Positions 7,487 to 17,121 of a DNA stretch of 64,000 nt are shown piece by piece. The translations under genes and the position numbers were made by a program. Each line of letters opens with the position of its first letter. The first letter of the stretch is position 1. The notes below the pieces were generated by a model. It did not search any database. It saw only the letters and a list, made by a program, of their open reading frames with translations, and was not told where the DNA came from. Source of the DNA: Pseudomonas fluorescens (GTDB taxonomy: Bacteria > Pseudomonadota > Gammaproteobacteria > Pseudomonadales > Pseudomonadaceae); the NCBI RefSeq assembly GCF_902497745.1, contig NZ_CABVHJ010000028.1, forward strand, positions 1 through 64,000. The letters run 5' to 3'.

Positions 7487-10417
7487 TCACATATTGGTTA
7501 CGACTCTGACATCTGAACCAGATACATTCTTAATGTAGGAATAACTGGTGCCGAGAACTGCAAGCTGATCAGCGGAGATCTTAGCTGCTGAAATGGCAGG
7601 CTGTACGATCACAAATCTGAAAATCATCTCGTGGTCGTGGCACTTGTTGCGAAGCAGCTCCAAATCTATTGGGTCACCCTTGAGGATTCTGTCGAACCCT
7701 TTCGGCAACGATTGCTGGTACCGCCCCATCAATCGATTGAAAAATTTTTCCTCGGTGTGCAGCCATTTCACCGATCGTGATGCCTGACCGCAGACCTCGT
7801 AAACATCGGAGACACGAGCACCAGGCCGATCTTTTTGGGGGCAATACTTGCAGTGGTAAAGGTCGACAAAGATTGCGTCCTTGCTCTCTTTGATTGCCAC
7901 CAGATCCGCAATCTCACCAGCGCCATCATCGTTGAAAATGAATGCATAGTCGTCCTCAATACGGCTGTAGGTGAACCCTTGGACGGTGTCCATGTTACGG
8001 GTAGCCCTCATCGACTCGCTGTGGATCTGGGTGGTTCCCCAGTTCCAAGCCTCAATCAGCGCTATGGGAAGCTTCAAGTCCAAGCTATTGGGTGTGTAGA
8101 ACCGGTAATTGCCCTCGATCATCGAACCGTCCACGGCTAGCAGGACCAAAGGGTTCATATCCAGGTACTGCTCGAACGAGCTCTCTTCGGCGAAAATGAT
8201 CTTGACCCCAGGGCAGGAGACTTTGTAGCTGTCGTTCAGTAACCGTATCGTGATGTCAGGCAACAGACGCTCCGTGCCATCTACTGCAATGGCGATGAGG
8301 GGCACTTCTAGTGTCAGGTCATCGCTTCGCCGAGGTTTGCCAAGCTCGACATCAAGCAGGTTGAAAATCTCACCGTTGAACGCTAGCGAAATTTTCTGCT
8401 CGTTTTCGATCGCAATGGACTCTGGCCAATCAGCATAGAAAAGTCCCGTTGGCCAAGCCCCTTCGATCTTCTCCGAGCGAATCACATCCTTGAGCACTTC
8501 AGAAGGGTTGATCGAGGCATCGTTGAGTTTTTGCGAGGCACGTTTGCACCACTCAATCCAGTAAATGATGCTGGAAGAGTTCATCTCCCAGATCTTCCCT
8601 TTGTGAGAGCAGCCAACGGTGGTGCGCTGTCCATCTTCATAGCCCGTTGCGAAGATGTTGGACTTTTTCGCCGTGCCGTTCTCGATTTCACTGATGACGG
8701 TATTGATGTCCCGCCCGACGTGCATCGTGAATCTCAGATCCTTGCGTGTCCTGGACAGCCCCACGTTCTGCAGCTTCATGAGCTTGATGTCGTGCAGGGT
8801 TCGGAAGGTAGGCTCACCGTTGATTCGCCTGGCATCCTTTGCAATCAAATTCAAAAAACGCGTCGCTTGCGACTCATCACCAGAGGAGTGAATGAAGAGC
8901 GTCTTGTCGGGCGCGTGGTAGTACGCCAGGTACAGAATCCAGTTCGTGTCCACAATCGCCGAGGTCTGAGCCCATCCGACAGGTGTTTCTCGTCGGGTCA
9001 CCATGATGATGGTGTCTGAATCGTCGTTGATAGAAAGGAACTGCAGCGGTTCTTTCTTCTGGGAGAAGTGATTCGCTTTTTCTGGCCGCCAATGGTCGCG
9101 CTCCACATGGTAGGCGATCGCACTGATCTTGGGGTTTGGGTTCAACCCGAAGATCTCCTCGGAGTCGGCATCATCCGGGAACTGTTCAGTGAACGTCTCT
9201 TTTTCGATTTCGCGGGCGATCTTGTCTTGGCTCACATCTCGAATCACAGCGCTCCAGTCGGCACTTTCCTTGTAAAGCACTGCCATCTGGTAATCGACTT
9301 TCTGGTTGGCAATGTTTGAGACGAATTTGGCGTCGCCTAGCGTGTCATCAACCCGGGTTAGCCGACCGATGAACTGTAGCGTGACGGCCGGACTGCGATG
9401 CTGGTCGTGAATAGCCGCGATTTTCAGCTCTGGCAGGTCGAAGCCTTCGCCCAGCATGTCCACGCATACGATGATCTTGTATTTCTTCTCGACAATTTCA
9501 CCCAGCAGCTTGACCCGATTCGGCACCTTGCTGTGGATGAGAATGGGTGAGAGGTCTTCATGCTTTTTGTAGAGTTCAAACAGGGCTTCAGCACGTTTTT
9601 GCGATCGTGCGCGTACCATCAGTAGGTGGTTAAAGCCTTGCTCTCGATCGCCTCGCAACAACTCTACCGCCTTATCAGCAACCATTTGGTCAGCCAACTC
9701 GAGGTTGTATTCGCGCACTGGGTGAAATTCGATCGACTTGAAGTAGCCATCGATCTGCGCATCCTTCAACGGGTAGTTGTAGATAATCTTGCCTTCAAGG
9801 GGCTGATTGTCCTCCCTGAAAGGCGTAGCAGTGAACTGCAGGCATGGCTTCTCTTTAAACGCGTTTTTCACCCGCCCCCATGTCATGGCGGCCACATGAT
9901 GGGTTTCATCGATGATCAGGTGGCTGCAGAGCTCAGCCAAGGCTCGGAGGGACTCTGTGTCGAATCGCTGCAATGCTTGCGGGGTAGCGACAATTACATT
10001 CGCCTCGGCAAGCTGTTGGACATCTTCAGCCGACATTCCTGAGCCGACCGCCCTAACCACAGGGTTAAGTGCTGTGGCAGAAATAGCACCGATCTCCCGA
10101 AGTTTTTTCAGCCCGAGGCATTTTTCGACAAGCTGGGAGCGCAAGGCATCTGACGGGACGAGCACCAATGTCCTTGCCAACCGCCCTGCGATAAGCAGAC
10201 CAAGCATGGTATCGGTCTTGCCGGTACCCGTTGGCATCACGATCGTTGCCGTCGTGGCCGGAGACACCACCAGGTGGCCCAGTGAAGCGTATAGGGCGGC
10301 AAGCTGAGGCTTACGCAAGCCGGGCGTATTGGTATCCCGGACTGCTAGGTTGAAGTTGAAGAGGTGTTGCTGCCAGCTTTGATATACGTCTAAGTACTTC
10401 CCTGTAGCATCGACCAT
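7487..10417 (-). CDS. DEAD/DEAH-type helicase with C-terminal nuclease-like motif
   Basis: The 976-residue protein starts at ATG 10417, with GGTGA six bases upstream; a TTG four codons earlier is an alternative. Superfamily 2 helicase motifs are in order: MPTGTGKT (61-68), DETHH (170-174), FTATPF and QFIGRLTR. A long middle region is unrecognised. Near the C-terminus, GEIADLVAI (E835, D838) is followed by VDLYHCKY (H855-C-K857), which resembles a PD-(D/E)xK nuclease core with the usual E/Q replaced by H. Helicase-nuclease proteins of this sort occur in restriction and other antiphage loci. It is the first of four minus-strand genes and could head an operon, although 256 AT-rich bases separate it from the next gene. 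Helicase assignment is firm; nuclease assignment is inference. Confidence 0.8.
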   Translation of the reverse strand: MVDATGKYLDVYQSWQQHLFNFNLAVRDTNTPGLRKPQLAALYASLGHLVVSPATTATIVMPTGTGKTDTMLGLLIAGRLARTLVLVPSDALRSQLVEKCLGLKKLREIGAISATALNPVVRAVGSGMSAEDVQQLAEANVIVATPQALQRFDTESLRALAELCSHLIIDETHHVAAMTWGRVKNAFKEKPCLQFTATPFREDNQPLEGKIIYNYPLKDAQIDGYFKSIEFHPVREYNLELADQMVADKAVELLRGDREQGFNHLLMVRARSQKRAEALFELYKKHEDLSPILIHSKVPNRVKLLGEIVEKKYKIIVCVDMLGEGFDLPELKIAAIHDQHRSPAVTLQFIGRLTRVDDTLGDAKFVSNIANQKVDYQMAVLYKESADWSAVIRDVSQDKIAREIEKETFTEQFPDDADSEEIFGLNPNPKISAIAYHVERDHWRPEKANHFSQKKEPLQFLSINDDSDTIIMVTRRETPVGWAQTSAIVDTNWILYLAYYHAPDKTLFIHSSGDESQATRFLNLIAKDARRINGEPTFRTLHDIKLMKLQNVGLSRTRKDLRFTMHVGRDINTVISEIENGTAKKSNIFATGYEDGQRTTVGCSHKGKIWEMNSSSIIYWIEWCKRASQKLNDASINPSEVLKDVIRSEKIEGAWPTGLFYADWPESIAIENEQKISLAFNGEIFNLLDVELGKPRRSDDLTLEVPLIAIAVDGTERLLPDITIRLLNDSYKVSCPGVKIIFAEESSFEQYLDMNPLVLLAVDGSMIEGNYRFYTPNSLDLKLPIALIEAWNWGTTQIHSESMRATRNMDTVQGFTYSRIEDDYAFIFNDDGAGEIADLVAIKESKDAIFVDLYHCKYCPQKDRPGARVSDVYEVCGQASRSVKWLHTEEKFFNRLMGRYQQSLPKGFDRILKGDPIDLELLRNKCHDHEMIFRFVIVQPAISAAKISADQLAVLGTSYSYIKNVSGSDVRVVTNM

Positions 10418-10663
10418 TGCGTTCACCAATTGAATGTGAAAATCAGCGCTGATTATTCAATGGCCACATGCTATCAGTGAACATCATTTCAGGTGTACCC
10501 CGAAAAGCAGTGCTCAAACGCGCCACGCCCTCTACCTCCACCAACCGACGATCGATGCCAAACAGTCCAATCTGAGATGAAGGTACACTGAAAGCCATCC
10601 GAATCCATCTTGGTCTATGGAAGAAATCGCCATTCGCGATCACTCGCAAAACTGATGCAATTG

Positions 10664-10800
10664 AGGGCAAAATTGGGGCATATTTGATATTTTTCTGCCT
10701 TAAAATACCGTCCTAGAGCCAAGTCAAAATGTTTTTTGGCGACCCTGAGAGTCTTTAGACGTCGTCTGGCAGGCTGTTCGGCTGATCATTTCTGCCTTTC
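10664..10800 (+). repeat. Left copy (A) of a ~140-base direct repeat
   Basis: This stretch aligns along its length, in the same orientation, with 27711-27853. The best-conserved core is CTAGAGCC, then AGTCAAAATGTTTTT, GGCGA, AGTCT, AGGCTGTT and GCTGATCA. The two copies have diverged, with roughly three quarters of positions matching by eye. The pair encloses the Wadjet/Septu-like/STAND block of about 17 kb, so they may be old attachment sites or relics of integrase 3' ends. Alignment was by eye only. Confidence 0.75.
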
Positions 10801-10842
10801 CACAAACCATGGAGCTCCATTCACTTCCGGTAGATTGCTACA

Positions 10843-10905
10843 TTGGGGGCACATCTGAGGGCATGCTTTGGATGGTTTGAAAAGGATGCCCCCAGCCTAA
10901 GGTCC
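10843..10905 (+). repeat. Extra G-rich integrase-end-like motif
   Basis: TTGGGGGCACATCTGAGGGC (10843-10862) resembles the G-rich start of both long direct repeats: 10664 reads TTGAGGGCA... and 27711 reads TTGGGGGCA.... In one frame each of the three reads Ile-x-Gly and then stops within about 20 codons. It may be a third, more eroded integrase end or attachment relic. GATGCCCCC at about 10886-10894 is a partial inverted partner. Confidence 0.35.
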
Positions 10906-11083
10906 AACAGTCTCCCTCATCGAAAACTCACCCGTTGTCAATGAGATCAGCAATGTTCACAGCGAGGTTCCCTATCATTTGCGATCCGGAGGATAGCGAA
11001 ACAATGGCTGAGGTCGAGTCTCGGATTCCCCGTCCTAGAACCTTCATTACGTTATTTCCAGCGTTACGCGTTGGCGTTGAGTA

Positions 11084-12067
11084 TCAGCTTTTCATCAGTT
11101 GTTCCAGCCCTACACCTTCTTGAGGTAACCAGTACCCCTCCTCCCAGAGCTCAGTGATCTGCCCAGAGAAATCCGGCAACCAAGATTTCACTAAATGTCG
11201 GTGTTCAGCGTTCAGTGACACAGAATCCCGGCGCCGCCCCACTTCTAGCAATAGGCGGTAAAAGCCAATGCTCGGCGTCAATTGAAGTCGATGCAAACGA
11301 TTGAATTTCAAGGGAATATTCAGACCTTCAGGATCGATGTCACCGAAGTATTCTGCACTTTGGGCATCTCGCTCTCTCATGACCTCCAGCAAAGCCAGAC
11401 CGGACGCGCAAATCGTATTTCCACCACCATAGACGATGGCGCTGTAGCGCTTGGCCTGCTCGTTCCACTCTCCCAGGCTCCAGAACGTGTGGTGGTTTTC
11501 GACCACGAGCACAGGTGCTCCAACGGCGTCTGAAGGTCGGTAAGCAAGCGGGTGCTCAACCCGCATCGCTCCAATGACACTTAAGGGCATGCGACCACCA
11601 AAGAGCGCTCCATTGCGCACCCGGGCGTCGAGAAATTTCTCATCCCCGAAAATTTCCAGCGACCGCTCACGCAACGGCACCTGCAGGAATCGACCGCGGC
11701 GCTTGATCAGCCACTCGTTGACCATAAAAGCTGTTGCTTGCTCGCTCAGTGACAGGCTAGGCCAGAACCCAATCTCCGGCAGCCATGAAACGCTGTTGTA
11801 GTCGAATGTCGACTTCTGCTTTTCTTCTCGCAACAAGGTAATGGCCTTGGGCATTGGAGGGTGGCCAAGCTTTTCGAAGCCCCTCGCGCCGGGTAATTTC
11901 AGCAAACCCTCAGACTCTCCTAGCCGCAACGCTTCGAGCAACTGAGCATCCCGGTTCGGCGTCTCGACCTGCTCCGGATAAGCTGCAAGCCAGAGGGTTC
12001 TGAGCGTCGGTAGCGTCACGCGCTTCCCTGCTTCCAGCCCAAGCGTTTTCAAAAATGCAGCGCTCAT
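11084..12067 (-). CDS. jetD: Wadjet system nuclease subunit JetD
   Basis: JetD is the topoisomerase-VI-like, Toprim-containing nuclease subunit of the Wadjet plasmid-defence complex. It cleaves circular DNA after loop extrusion by JetABC. The 327-residue product has an N-terminal DNA-binding region (1-130) and a C-terminal Toprim part with the acidic residue E190 in VLVVENHHTF and the paired acids D243 and D245 in YFGDIDPEGL. These are the expected metal-binding positions. It starts two bases after the jetC stop codon and is the last gene of jetABCD. The length is slightly short for the family, but all key residues are present. Confidence 0.9.
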   Translation of the reverse strand: MSAAFLKTLGLEAGKRVTLPTLRTLWLAAYPEQVETPNRDAQLLEALRLGESEGLLKLPGARGFEKLGHPPMPKAITLLREEKQKSTFDYNSVSWLPEIGFWPSLSLSEQATAFMVNEWLIKRRGRFLQVPLRERSLEIFGDEKFLDARVRNGALFGGRMPLSVIGAMRVEHPLAYRPSDAVGAPVLVVENHHTFWSLGEWNEQAKRYSAIVYGGGNTICASGLALLEVMRERDAQSAEYFGDIDPEGLNIPLKFNRLHRLQLTPSIGFYRLLLEVGRRRDSVSLNAEHRHLVKSWLPDFSGQITELWEEGYWLPQEGVGLEQLMKS

Positions 12068-12069
12068 GG

Positions 12070-15000
12070 TTATACCGCCGCCTCAGCAAAGGTCGCCCTG
12101 GCCATCTCGATATGCGTGCGTTTTGTCTTGCTATTAACGCCGGCCTTACGAAGCCGGATGATCCGCCTGAACCCTTCGAGGATGTTGGCATCCGCATTGG
12201 CGGTAAAGCAGATCAGCTGGATACCGAGGCTGGTTGCCAGCTTTCTCTGCGCATCGATGAGGGCTCTGGTCTGGACGTTTGCGAAGGGGTTGTCCAGAAG
12301 CAAGGGCCCGCCACCGCCGCGTTTTGCTTGTGTCTGTGTGCTCACACGCATATGACTGACCAGCATGTAGAGGAACGTCGCGATGACAGTCCCTTGGCCA
12401 CCTGACTTCTTCATGGCATTCACAGGCTGATACTGAAAATCGATGTTCTGCTCCATTTTCAGCATGTGCAGCCCAAACGACTTCTCGTTCGTAAAGCGCA
12501 ACAGGCACTGCGTGATGATGTCCGCCCCACTGCTTGGGACGACGCCATCCTCGATCTGACTGTTCAGATAGTGGCGGATTTCGAGCTTGCGCTGCTCCGA
12601 GCTCTTCGCAGAAAGGTTGGCCGACATCTTCAGGATTTCTTTGCCACCCACATAAGGCGTTCCGGCGGGCATGGTGATTCCTGAGGCATATTTGACCAAA
12701 GAGCTCGCCGACGTCGCCTGGTTGTAGACCTCATTCACGCAGCTCTCGAAGTCAGGAATCATTTCGTTCAGCTGATCCATGACCGAAGCAATCCGGTCAT
12801 GGATCATTTCAGCCAAGCGATCATGGTCGGTACATGCTTTGTCAAAATCGTCCTGACTGATGTGCATCGAGACCTCAGGCTCTACGGCAATGAAATCGCT
12901 GTGCGTGGCGACCCTAACCAAGTCTCGATGCGCCCTGCTTGTCTCGATACTGCAGTTTTTCACTGCTGCATCTCGCGCGGTTCGCATTTCTACCAAAGCG
13001 GTTACGCGCCGTTGGATATCTCCGTCCAGCGGGATCAGTTTGGGTTCGGCATTGGTAGCAGGGAATGCCGACGCTACAAAATTGACCTGGACGACCAGGG
13101 CATCCTTGCGCTTCTCATCGGCGGCGCTGTCGATACGTTGTTGAGTGATTTGCCGGCGAAGAGTTTCGGCCTCAGCGCCTCGCGCCACCGCAGCAGCCAA
13201 CTCACGCTCCAAGGCATTGGAGACTTCCTCATCACCGAGTCTGCGCATGTCTTCTGAAGGCTCTTCAGGGGCGTGCTCGCGGATGAAACTGTTCAACACT
13301 GAGCCCGTTACAGCTGCGTCATGAACCGCTCTCTCCTTCTCGCCATCAAGCCGTGTGTTCAGCTTTTTCTGCGAGTCGATTTCTGCTCCGATGTCGATCT
13401 CACTCAGGGCGAGCTCCGTGATGAACGCGTCGTCAAGACGGCCATACTCCTTGAGGAATAGCGCTGCCAATTGAGTAGATCGGTCGCGCTGGTCTCTCAG
13501 TTGGTAACTGACGACGCCGAGCTTATGGTTTTCCTCCGCGGTCAGCATCCTCATGGCGTTTGAATACAGCGTCCGAATGACGCTGAGGTCATATCCCGTT
13601 TCTTGTAGACAGCCCTCGGCGTCGAAATCGGCGTCATACCGCGTAACTTGCCCAAACTCACGCTGTAGCTCGGAGACAGTAGCGGCAACGTCAACCAGAT
13701 CCAGGCGAACCTCTTCCAATCTCAGTGAGTGAACGCCTTCATCCTCCCGAAGCTCATCCAGCAACGCGGTGATTTGATTCATCTCTCGGTTGATTTCTAG
13801 CAGTTCTCGACGCCCCGCTTCAACCTGGGGTTCCCAGCTGGCCGCGTAATCAGACAGACGCTTGAGGCCGTTCTCGTGGGCCTGAATCTGAGCCGGGAGC
13901 GCTTCGATACGCGCACTCAGCGCTTCAAGCTCATGAGTCAAGCGGTCAGTGAGCTCAATCAGCGCAGTCCGCTTCGCCGTCGCAGACTCGATTTCTTCTT
14001 GGCGTTGCTCAACTTCCAATTCGATCTGTTGAATAGCCTCGCGCGTGTAATCGCGCTGAAAGCGTTGAAGGGAGGCAAGCGCCGACTGAGCTTGCCTCTC
14101 CCGGGCAGAGAAAGCGTCATGCTCGACGTGGGTCTGCTCGATCAGGGCCTGGCAATCTACCAACAACTGGGCGGCAGCGGCCTTATTGAAAAGCGAGTCC
14201 TTTTCTGGCCCGAAGACGCAACGATCTTCAGAAGCAGGTTCGGCATCCAGGCTCGCCACTGCCAGCGTCACAGGCAGGGAGAGGGGCAGCTGCAGGGACT
14301 GTCCGACTTGAATCGCTTTGTTCCACTCTTCCTTCGCGACATTGACACCGAGAAACCGCGCCGGATCTGACAAGACGAGCGCCCTCGCCTCCTCAGCGTC
14401 GGTTCGCAGATCAGCGACATAGGTGTTGGTTGCCCTGGCAGAGCGTATGCCAGCCGAGTTGAGCGCACGTACTACCCTATCAACGTCATCACTGCGCCCG
14501 GCCAAGCCGGTCTGTTCGATCGACTCCTGCTGTTCGTGCAGCTGTTTGAGGCGGATGACGCAGTTAGAGAGTTCGCTTCGGGTCGACTCGATAAACTGCT
14601 GAACATGAGTGACCAGTGCGGACGAGTGAGGATCACATTGACCGTCGACCAACAAGGTCAAAACAGGGTCATTGTGCAAGTTCTCAACGTTACGATCATA
14701 TTCGTTCAGGCGCTGCTTCAACGTAGTCAATGCATGTTGCGCATGAGTGATGTCTTGCTGGGCCGAAGAGGTTTGCGCTTGCGCATCATCTAAACATGCT
14801 TTTTTCACCAGCCGCTGCTCACGCAACTCATCGAGCGTGGATTCAAGCTCGGTGATGACTGTCCTCAGACGCGTAATCGCTGAGCTCACGTCGATATCGG
14901 TTGGCAGCAGCCAGCCATTTTCGATCAACCCGTCCAGTATCTGGTTCGCTGCCCGAATACGCTCTTCAATCTTCCCCTTCGTGCCACTGAGCTCAGCCAC

Positions 15001-16392
15001 CCTGCTGCTGCACTGGTTTCGCTGTTGAGCGATGCGCAAGAGGCCCGCTTTCAGTTCTGTCTCCTGCGCAAGCATTGAAGAGCGTGTTTGCTGGTACCTG
15101 TCAGTGTGCTGTTGAATCAGGAAACGAAGCATGGCGCCGTTCTGAGAGGCCTCGTTCTCAAAAGGCCTCAGTTCTTCCTTGAGCGCAGCTGTTTGACTTT
15201 CCAGCTCGGCAATCACCTTCTCCACGTTGAAGATGTCTCGCTTGACCAGCGCACCGTTGAGGCAGTCAAGCCGCACCAATCCAGCTTTGAATGTCTGCTG
15301 CAATTCATCGGTACGCTGCTTGGCGGCCTGATCTTCACGAGACAGCTTGAGCCTCTGCAGCGAGAAGTGATTACGCTTGGCAAAAGCCGCCTCGTCATCT
15401 GCTTTGCTTGCGAGTTGCTCAAGCTGGTCGACTGCATTGTTCGCCTTCGTCAACCGCACATCCAGGGCACTTATCTGATCACGCATCGTGAATACGATGT
15501 CAGCCGCATCCTGCTCCACGGCCAACAGAGCGGCCTTGGCTCCAAGGAAGGCAGCTGCGCTTTCTCCGAAGGGTGTCATGGCCTGCTGAAGGCGCTGCAG
15601 TTCGTACAAGCGGGCTTCATACTTTGGCTTTGACTTAAGCCTATCCATCGTCTGGACGACCATGTCTCTGAGCGCGCTGGTGTGCTCTTGATTCATCGAC
15701 AAATTCAACAGTTTCGTAACGAGGTCGCTTTCGGAGCTGAAAGACAGAAAACCCTCTTCGCTTCCCCCTTCACGGCTGTTAAAGGACAGCTGCATGCTCA
15801 GCAGTTCAACGTCGATCAGTCGGCGCTGCTCCAGGTGCGAAACCCACTCTCCCTGGTTGTGGGTGAGGTAGAAGTCGCCCTGGCTCTCCAGCCGAGCGTT
15901 TTGATGTGCCCAATTCAAGAAGGCCTGCATCGACTGAACCGGCGCGAGGGAAAGGCCCGGAACCGGCAAGTCTTCCCATGCCAGGCCAGAGCTGGCTTCA
16001 AAAGCAAAAAAACGGCGATCAACCTCTGACGCCCGGTCTGCGGCCTCCTTCACTTGAACTGCCTGACCGATGACCACTCGGTAAGACTGCCCGTTAGCGC
16101 TACGTGGAGGCATCACCCATTCAATGGCGATGAAGGATGGCCTGACATCGCGGGAGAAGTAATCCCTGAAACTGTGGGATTTGGACTGCAGATGCTGCAA
16201 CCAGCGCTCCTGCTTGGGCTCAAAGCAGCTGAAAATGTAAGAGAGCAGTGAGGTTTTGCCCCCAGCATTCTCAAGGTTCATGCAACTGTCGATCGGCTCG
16301 CCTGTTGCAGGGTCACACAGGTCGAACGTCATCTCCTCATACCAGCTGGTGGGGGATCCGAACCGGTCTACGTAGATCCTTGAAATGCGCAT
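12070..16392 (-). CDS. jetC: Wadjet SMC/MukB-like ATPase JetC
   Basis: JetC is the SMC-like motor of Wadjet, a MukB relative that extrudes DNA loops with JetA and JetB. The 1440-residue protein has the split ABC layout: an N-terminal Walker A, NLENAGGKTSLL (39-50), long coiled coils with a central hinge region (about residues 300-1250, rich in Leu, Gln and Glu), a C-terminal signature SGGQG (1330-1334) and Walker B PLLLDNPFANVQ (about 1363-1374). The Walker A lysine is followed by Thr rather than Ser, which is tolerated. The gene follows jetB by three bases and precedes jetD by two, a tightly packed operon. No frameshift is seen. Confidence 0.93.
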   Translation of the reverse strand: MRISRIYVDRFGSPTSWYEEMTFDLCDPATGEPIDSCMNLENAGGKTSLLSYIFSCFEPKQERWLQHLQSKSHSFRDYFSRDVRPSFIAIEWVMPPRSANGQSYRVVIGQAVQVKEAADRASEVDRRFFAFEASSGLAWEDLPVPGLSLAPVQSMQAFLNWAHQNARLESQGDFYLTHNQGEWVSHLEQRRLIDVELLSMQLSFNSREGGSEEGFLSFSSESDLVTKLLNLSMNQEHTSALRDMVVQTMDRLKSKPKYEARLYELQRLQQAMTPFGESAAAFLGAKAALLAVEQDAADIVFTMRDQISALDVRLTKANNAVDQLEQLASKADDEAAFAKRNHFSLQRLKLSREDQAAKQRTDELQQTFKAGLVRLDCLNGALVKRDIFNVEKVIAELESQTAALKEELRPFENEASQNGAMLRFLIQQHTDRYQQTRSSMLAQETELKAGLLRIAQQRNQCSSRVAELSGTKGKIEERIRAANQILDGLIENGWLLPTDIDVSSAITRLRTVITELESTLDELREQRLVKKACLDDAQAQTSSAQQDITHAQHALTTLKQRLNEYDRNVENLHNDPVLTLLVDGQCDPHSSALVTHVQQFIESTRSELSNCVIRLKQLHEQQESIEQTGLAGRSDDVDRVVRALNSAGIRSARATNTYVADLRTDAEEARALVLSDPARFLGVNVAKEEWNKAIQVGQSLQLPLSLPVTLAVASLDAEPASEDRCVFGPEKDSLFNKAAAAQLLVDCQALIEQTHVEHDAFSARERQAQSALASLQRFQRDYTREAIQQIELEVEQRQEEIESATAKRTALIELTDRLTHELEALSARIEALPAQIQAHENGLKRLSDYAASWEPQVEAGRRELLEINREMNQITALLDELREDEGVHSLRLEEVRLDLVDVAATVSELQREFGQVTRYDADFDAEGCLQETGYDLSVIRTLYSNAMRMLTAEENHKLGVVSYQLRDQRDRSTQLAALFLKEYGRLDDAFITELALSEIDIGAEIDSQKKLNTRLDGEKERAVHDAAVTGSVLNSFIREHAPEEPSEDMRRLGDEEVSNALERELAAAVARGAEAETLRRQITQQRIDSAADEKRKDALVVQVNFVASAFPATNAEPKLIPLDGDIQRRVTALVEMRTARDAAVKNCSIETSRAHRDLVRVATHSDFIAVEPEVSMHISQDDFDKACTDHDRLAEMIHDRIASVMDQLNEMIPDFESCVNEVYNQATSASSLVKYASGITMPAGTPYVGGKEILKMSANLSAKSSEQRKLEIRHYLNSQIEDGVVPSSGADIITQCLLRFTNEKSFGLHMLKMEQNIDFQYQPVNAMKKSGGQGTVIATFLYMLVSHMRVSTQTQAKRGGGGPLLLDNPFANVQTRALIDAQRKLATSLGIQLICFTANADANILEGFRRIIRLRKAGVNSKTKRTHIEMARATFAEAAV

Positions 16393-16395
16393 AGG

Positions 16396-17121
16396 TCATC
16401 CTTGATTGGAGGGAGCGGCAGCTGCGGCGACAGCTTTAAAGAGGTTCGGTAGGGTCAATTCGCGCAACTGCACGCGTAGCTGGTGTGTGGGCGTAAAGAT
16501 GGTCTTGTCGCGCATTTCCTCATTGCCCTCCTTTCTGACCAACCCATAGTCATGCAGCCGAAGCAGGCAAACCCTCACGATCCCATCCACAGACTTCATT
16601 GACGCCCGCTCAGCACCAGGTATGAACACTGGAAGATCCAGAAGGAAGCTCCAGCCCGGGCGAAGCTGTTCCGCGGCGTAACTATCGCCTTCAGCGGATG
16701 AACGCAGGGAATTCGCGATGGCAAGAACCTTGTCTCTTATCTCGGCCAAGGTGCTCGGAAATGGGGCTCGCCCCTCGTCTTCTATGTGGTCTGTAGTGGG
16801 ATAGAACACTGCAGCAATCGCGAGATGGATCAGTACCATGGCTACCTTGTCCTGCTCTGACATGGATCGCCGCAAGTCAGACGGGCGCAGTGAAAAGCGG
16901 CTGTTTCTGCCCGTAGGAGCAATCACCAACCCTCGCTCACTCACGTCGAGAATGACCAACTCCATGCCGGCAGCGACTCCGTTGACCACCTCCGCGAACA
17001 GGCGTTCACCGCGAAACCTTGCCACCAAATGCCGGTAGTCTGCGTCGTTTGCAGGATTGGCCGCGACCGCCATTGCCTTGTAGAGCAGCGTGGCTGCATC
17101 CTGGCTATCACTGCTGCTCAT
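16396..17121 (-). CDS. jetB: Wadjet MukE-like subunit JetB
   Basis: JetB corresponds to the MukE-type winged-helix partner that binds the kleisin JetA in the Wadjet SMC complex. Identification rests mostly on position between jetA and jetC, size (241 residues) and MukE-like composition. The start is taken as ATG 17121, which follows AGGAG at a good distance. An upstream in-frame start at 17145 would overlap that site. The start overlaps the jetA 3' end by 14 bases, indicating translational coupling. Visible motifs are few; a C-terminal stretch TPTHQLRVQLREL is typical of winged-helix partner proteins. Confidence 0.82.
   Translation of the reverse strand: MSSSDSQDAATLLYKAMAVAANPANDADYRHLVARFRGERLFAEVVNGVAAGMELVILDVSERGLVIAPTGRNSRFSLRPSDLRRSMSEQDKVAMVLIHLAIAAVFYPTTDHIEDEGRAPFPSTLAEIRDKVLAIANSLRSSAEGDSYAAEQLRPGWSFLLDLPVFIPGAERASMKSVDGIVRVCLLRLHDYGLVRKEGNEEMRDKTIFTPTHQLRVQLRELTLPNLFKAVAAAAAPSNQG

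Larger units (their letters stand above)
10418..11083. other. Gap between the two defence blocks, holding repeat A
   Basis: About 670 bases without a convincing gene separate the helicase gene from jetD. It contains the left copy of a long direct repeat (10664-10800) and a G-rich integrase-end-like motif (10843-10864) with an inverted partner (about 10887-10894). Short open frames on both strands have neither ribosome-binding sites nor recognisable products. The gap reads as the scar or attachment region between two inserted modules. Confidence 0.5.

Noticed and set aside
10443..10670. Short minus-strand open frame before the helicase gene
   Set aside because: No ribosome-binding site and no recognisable product; it lies in the gap with the integrase-like motif.
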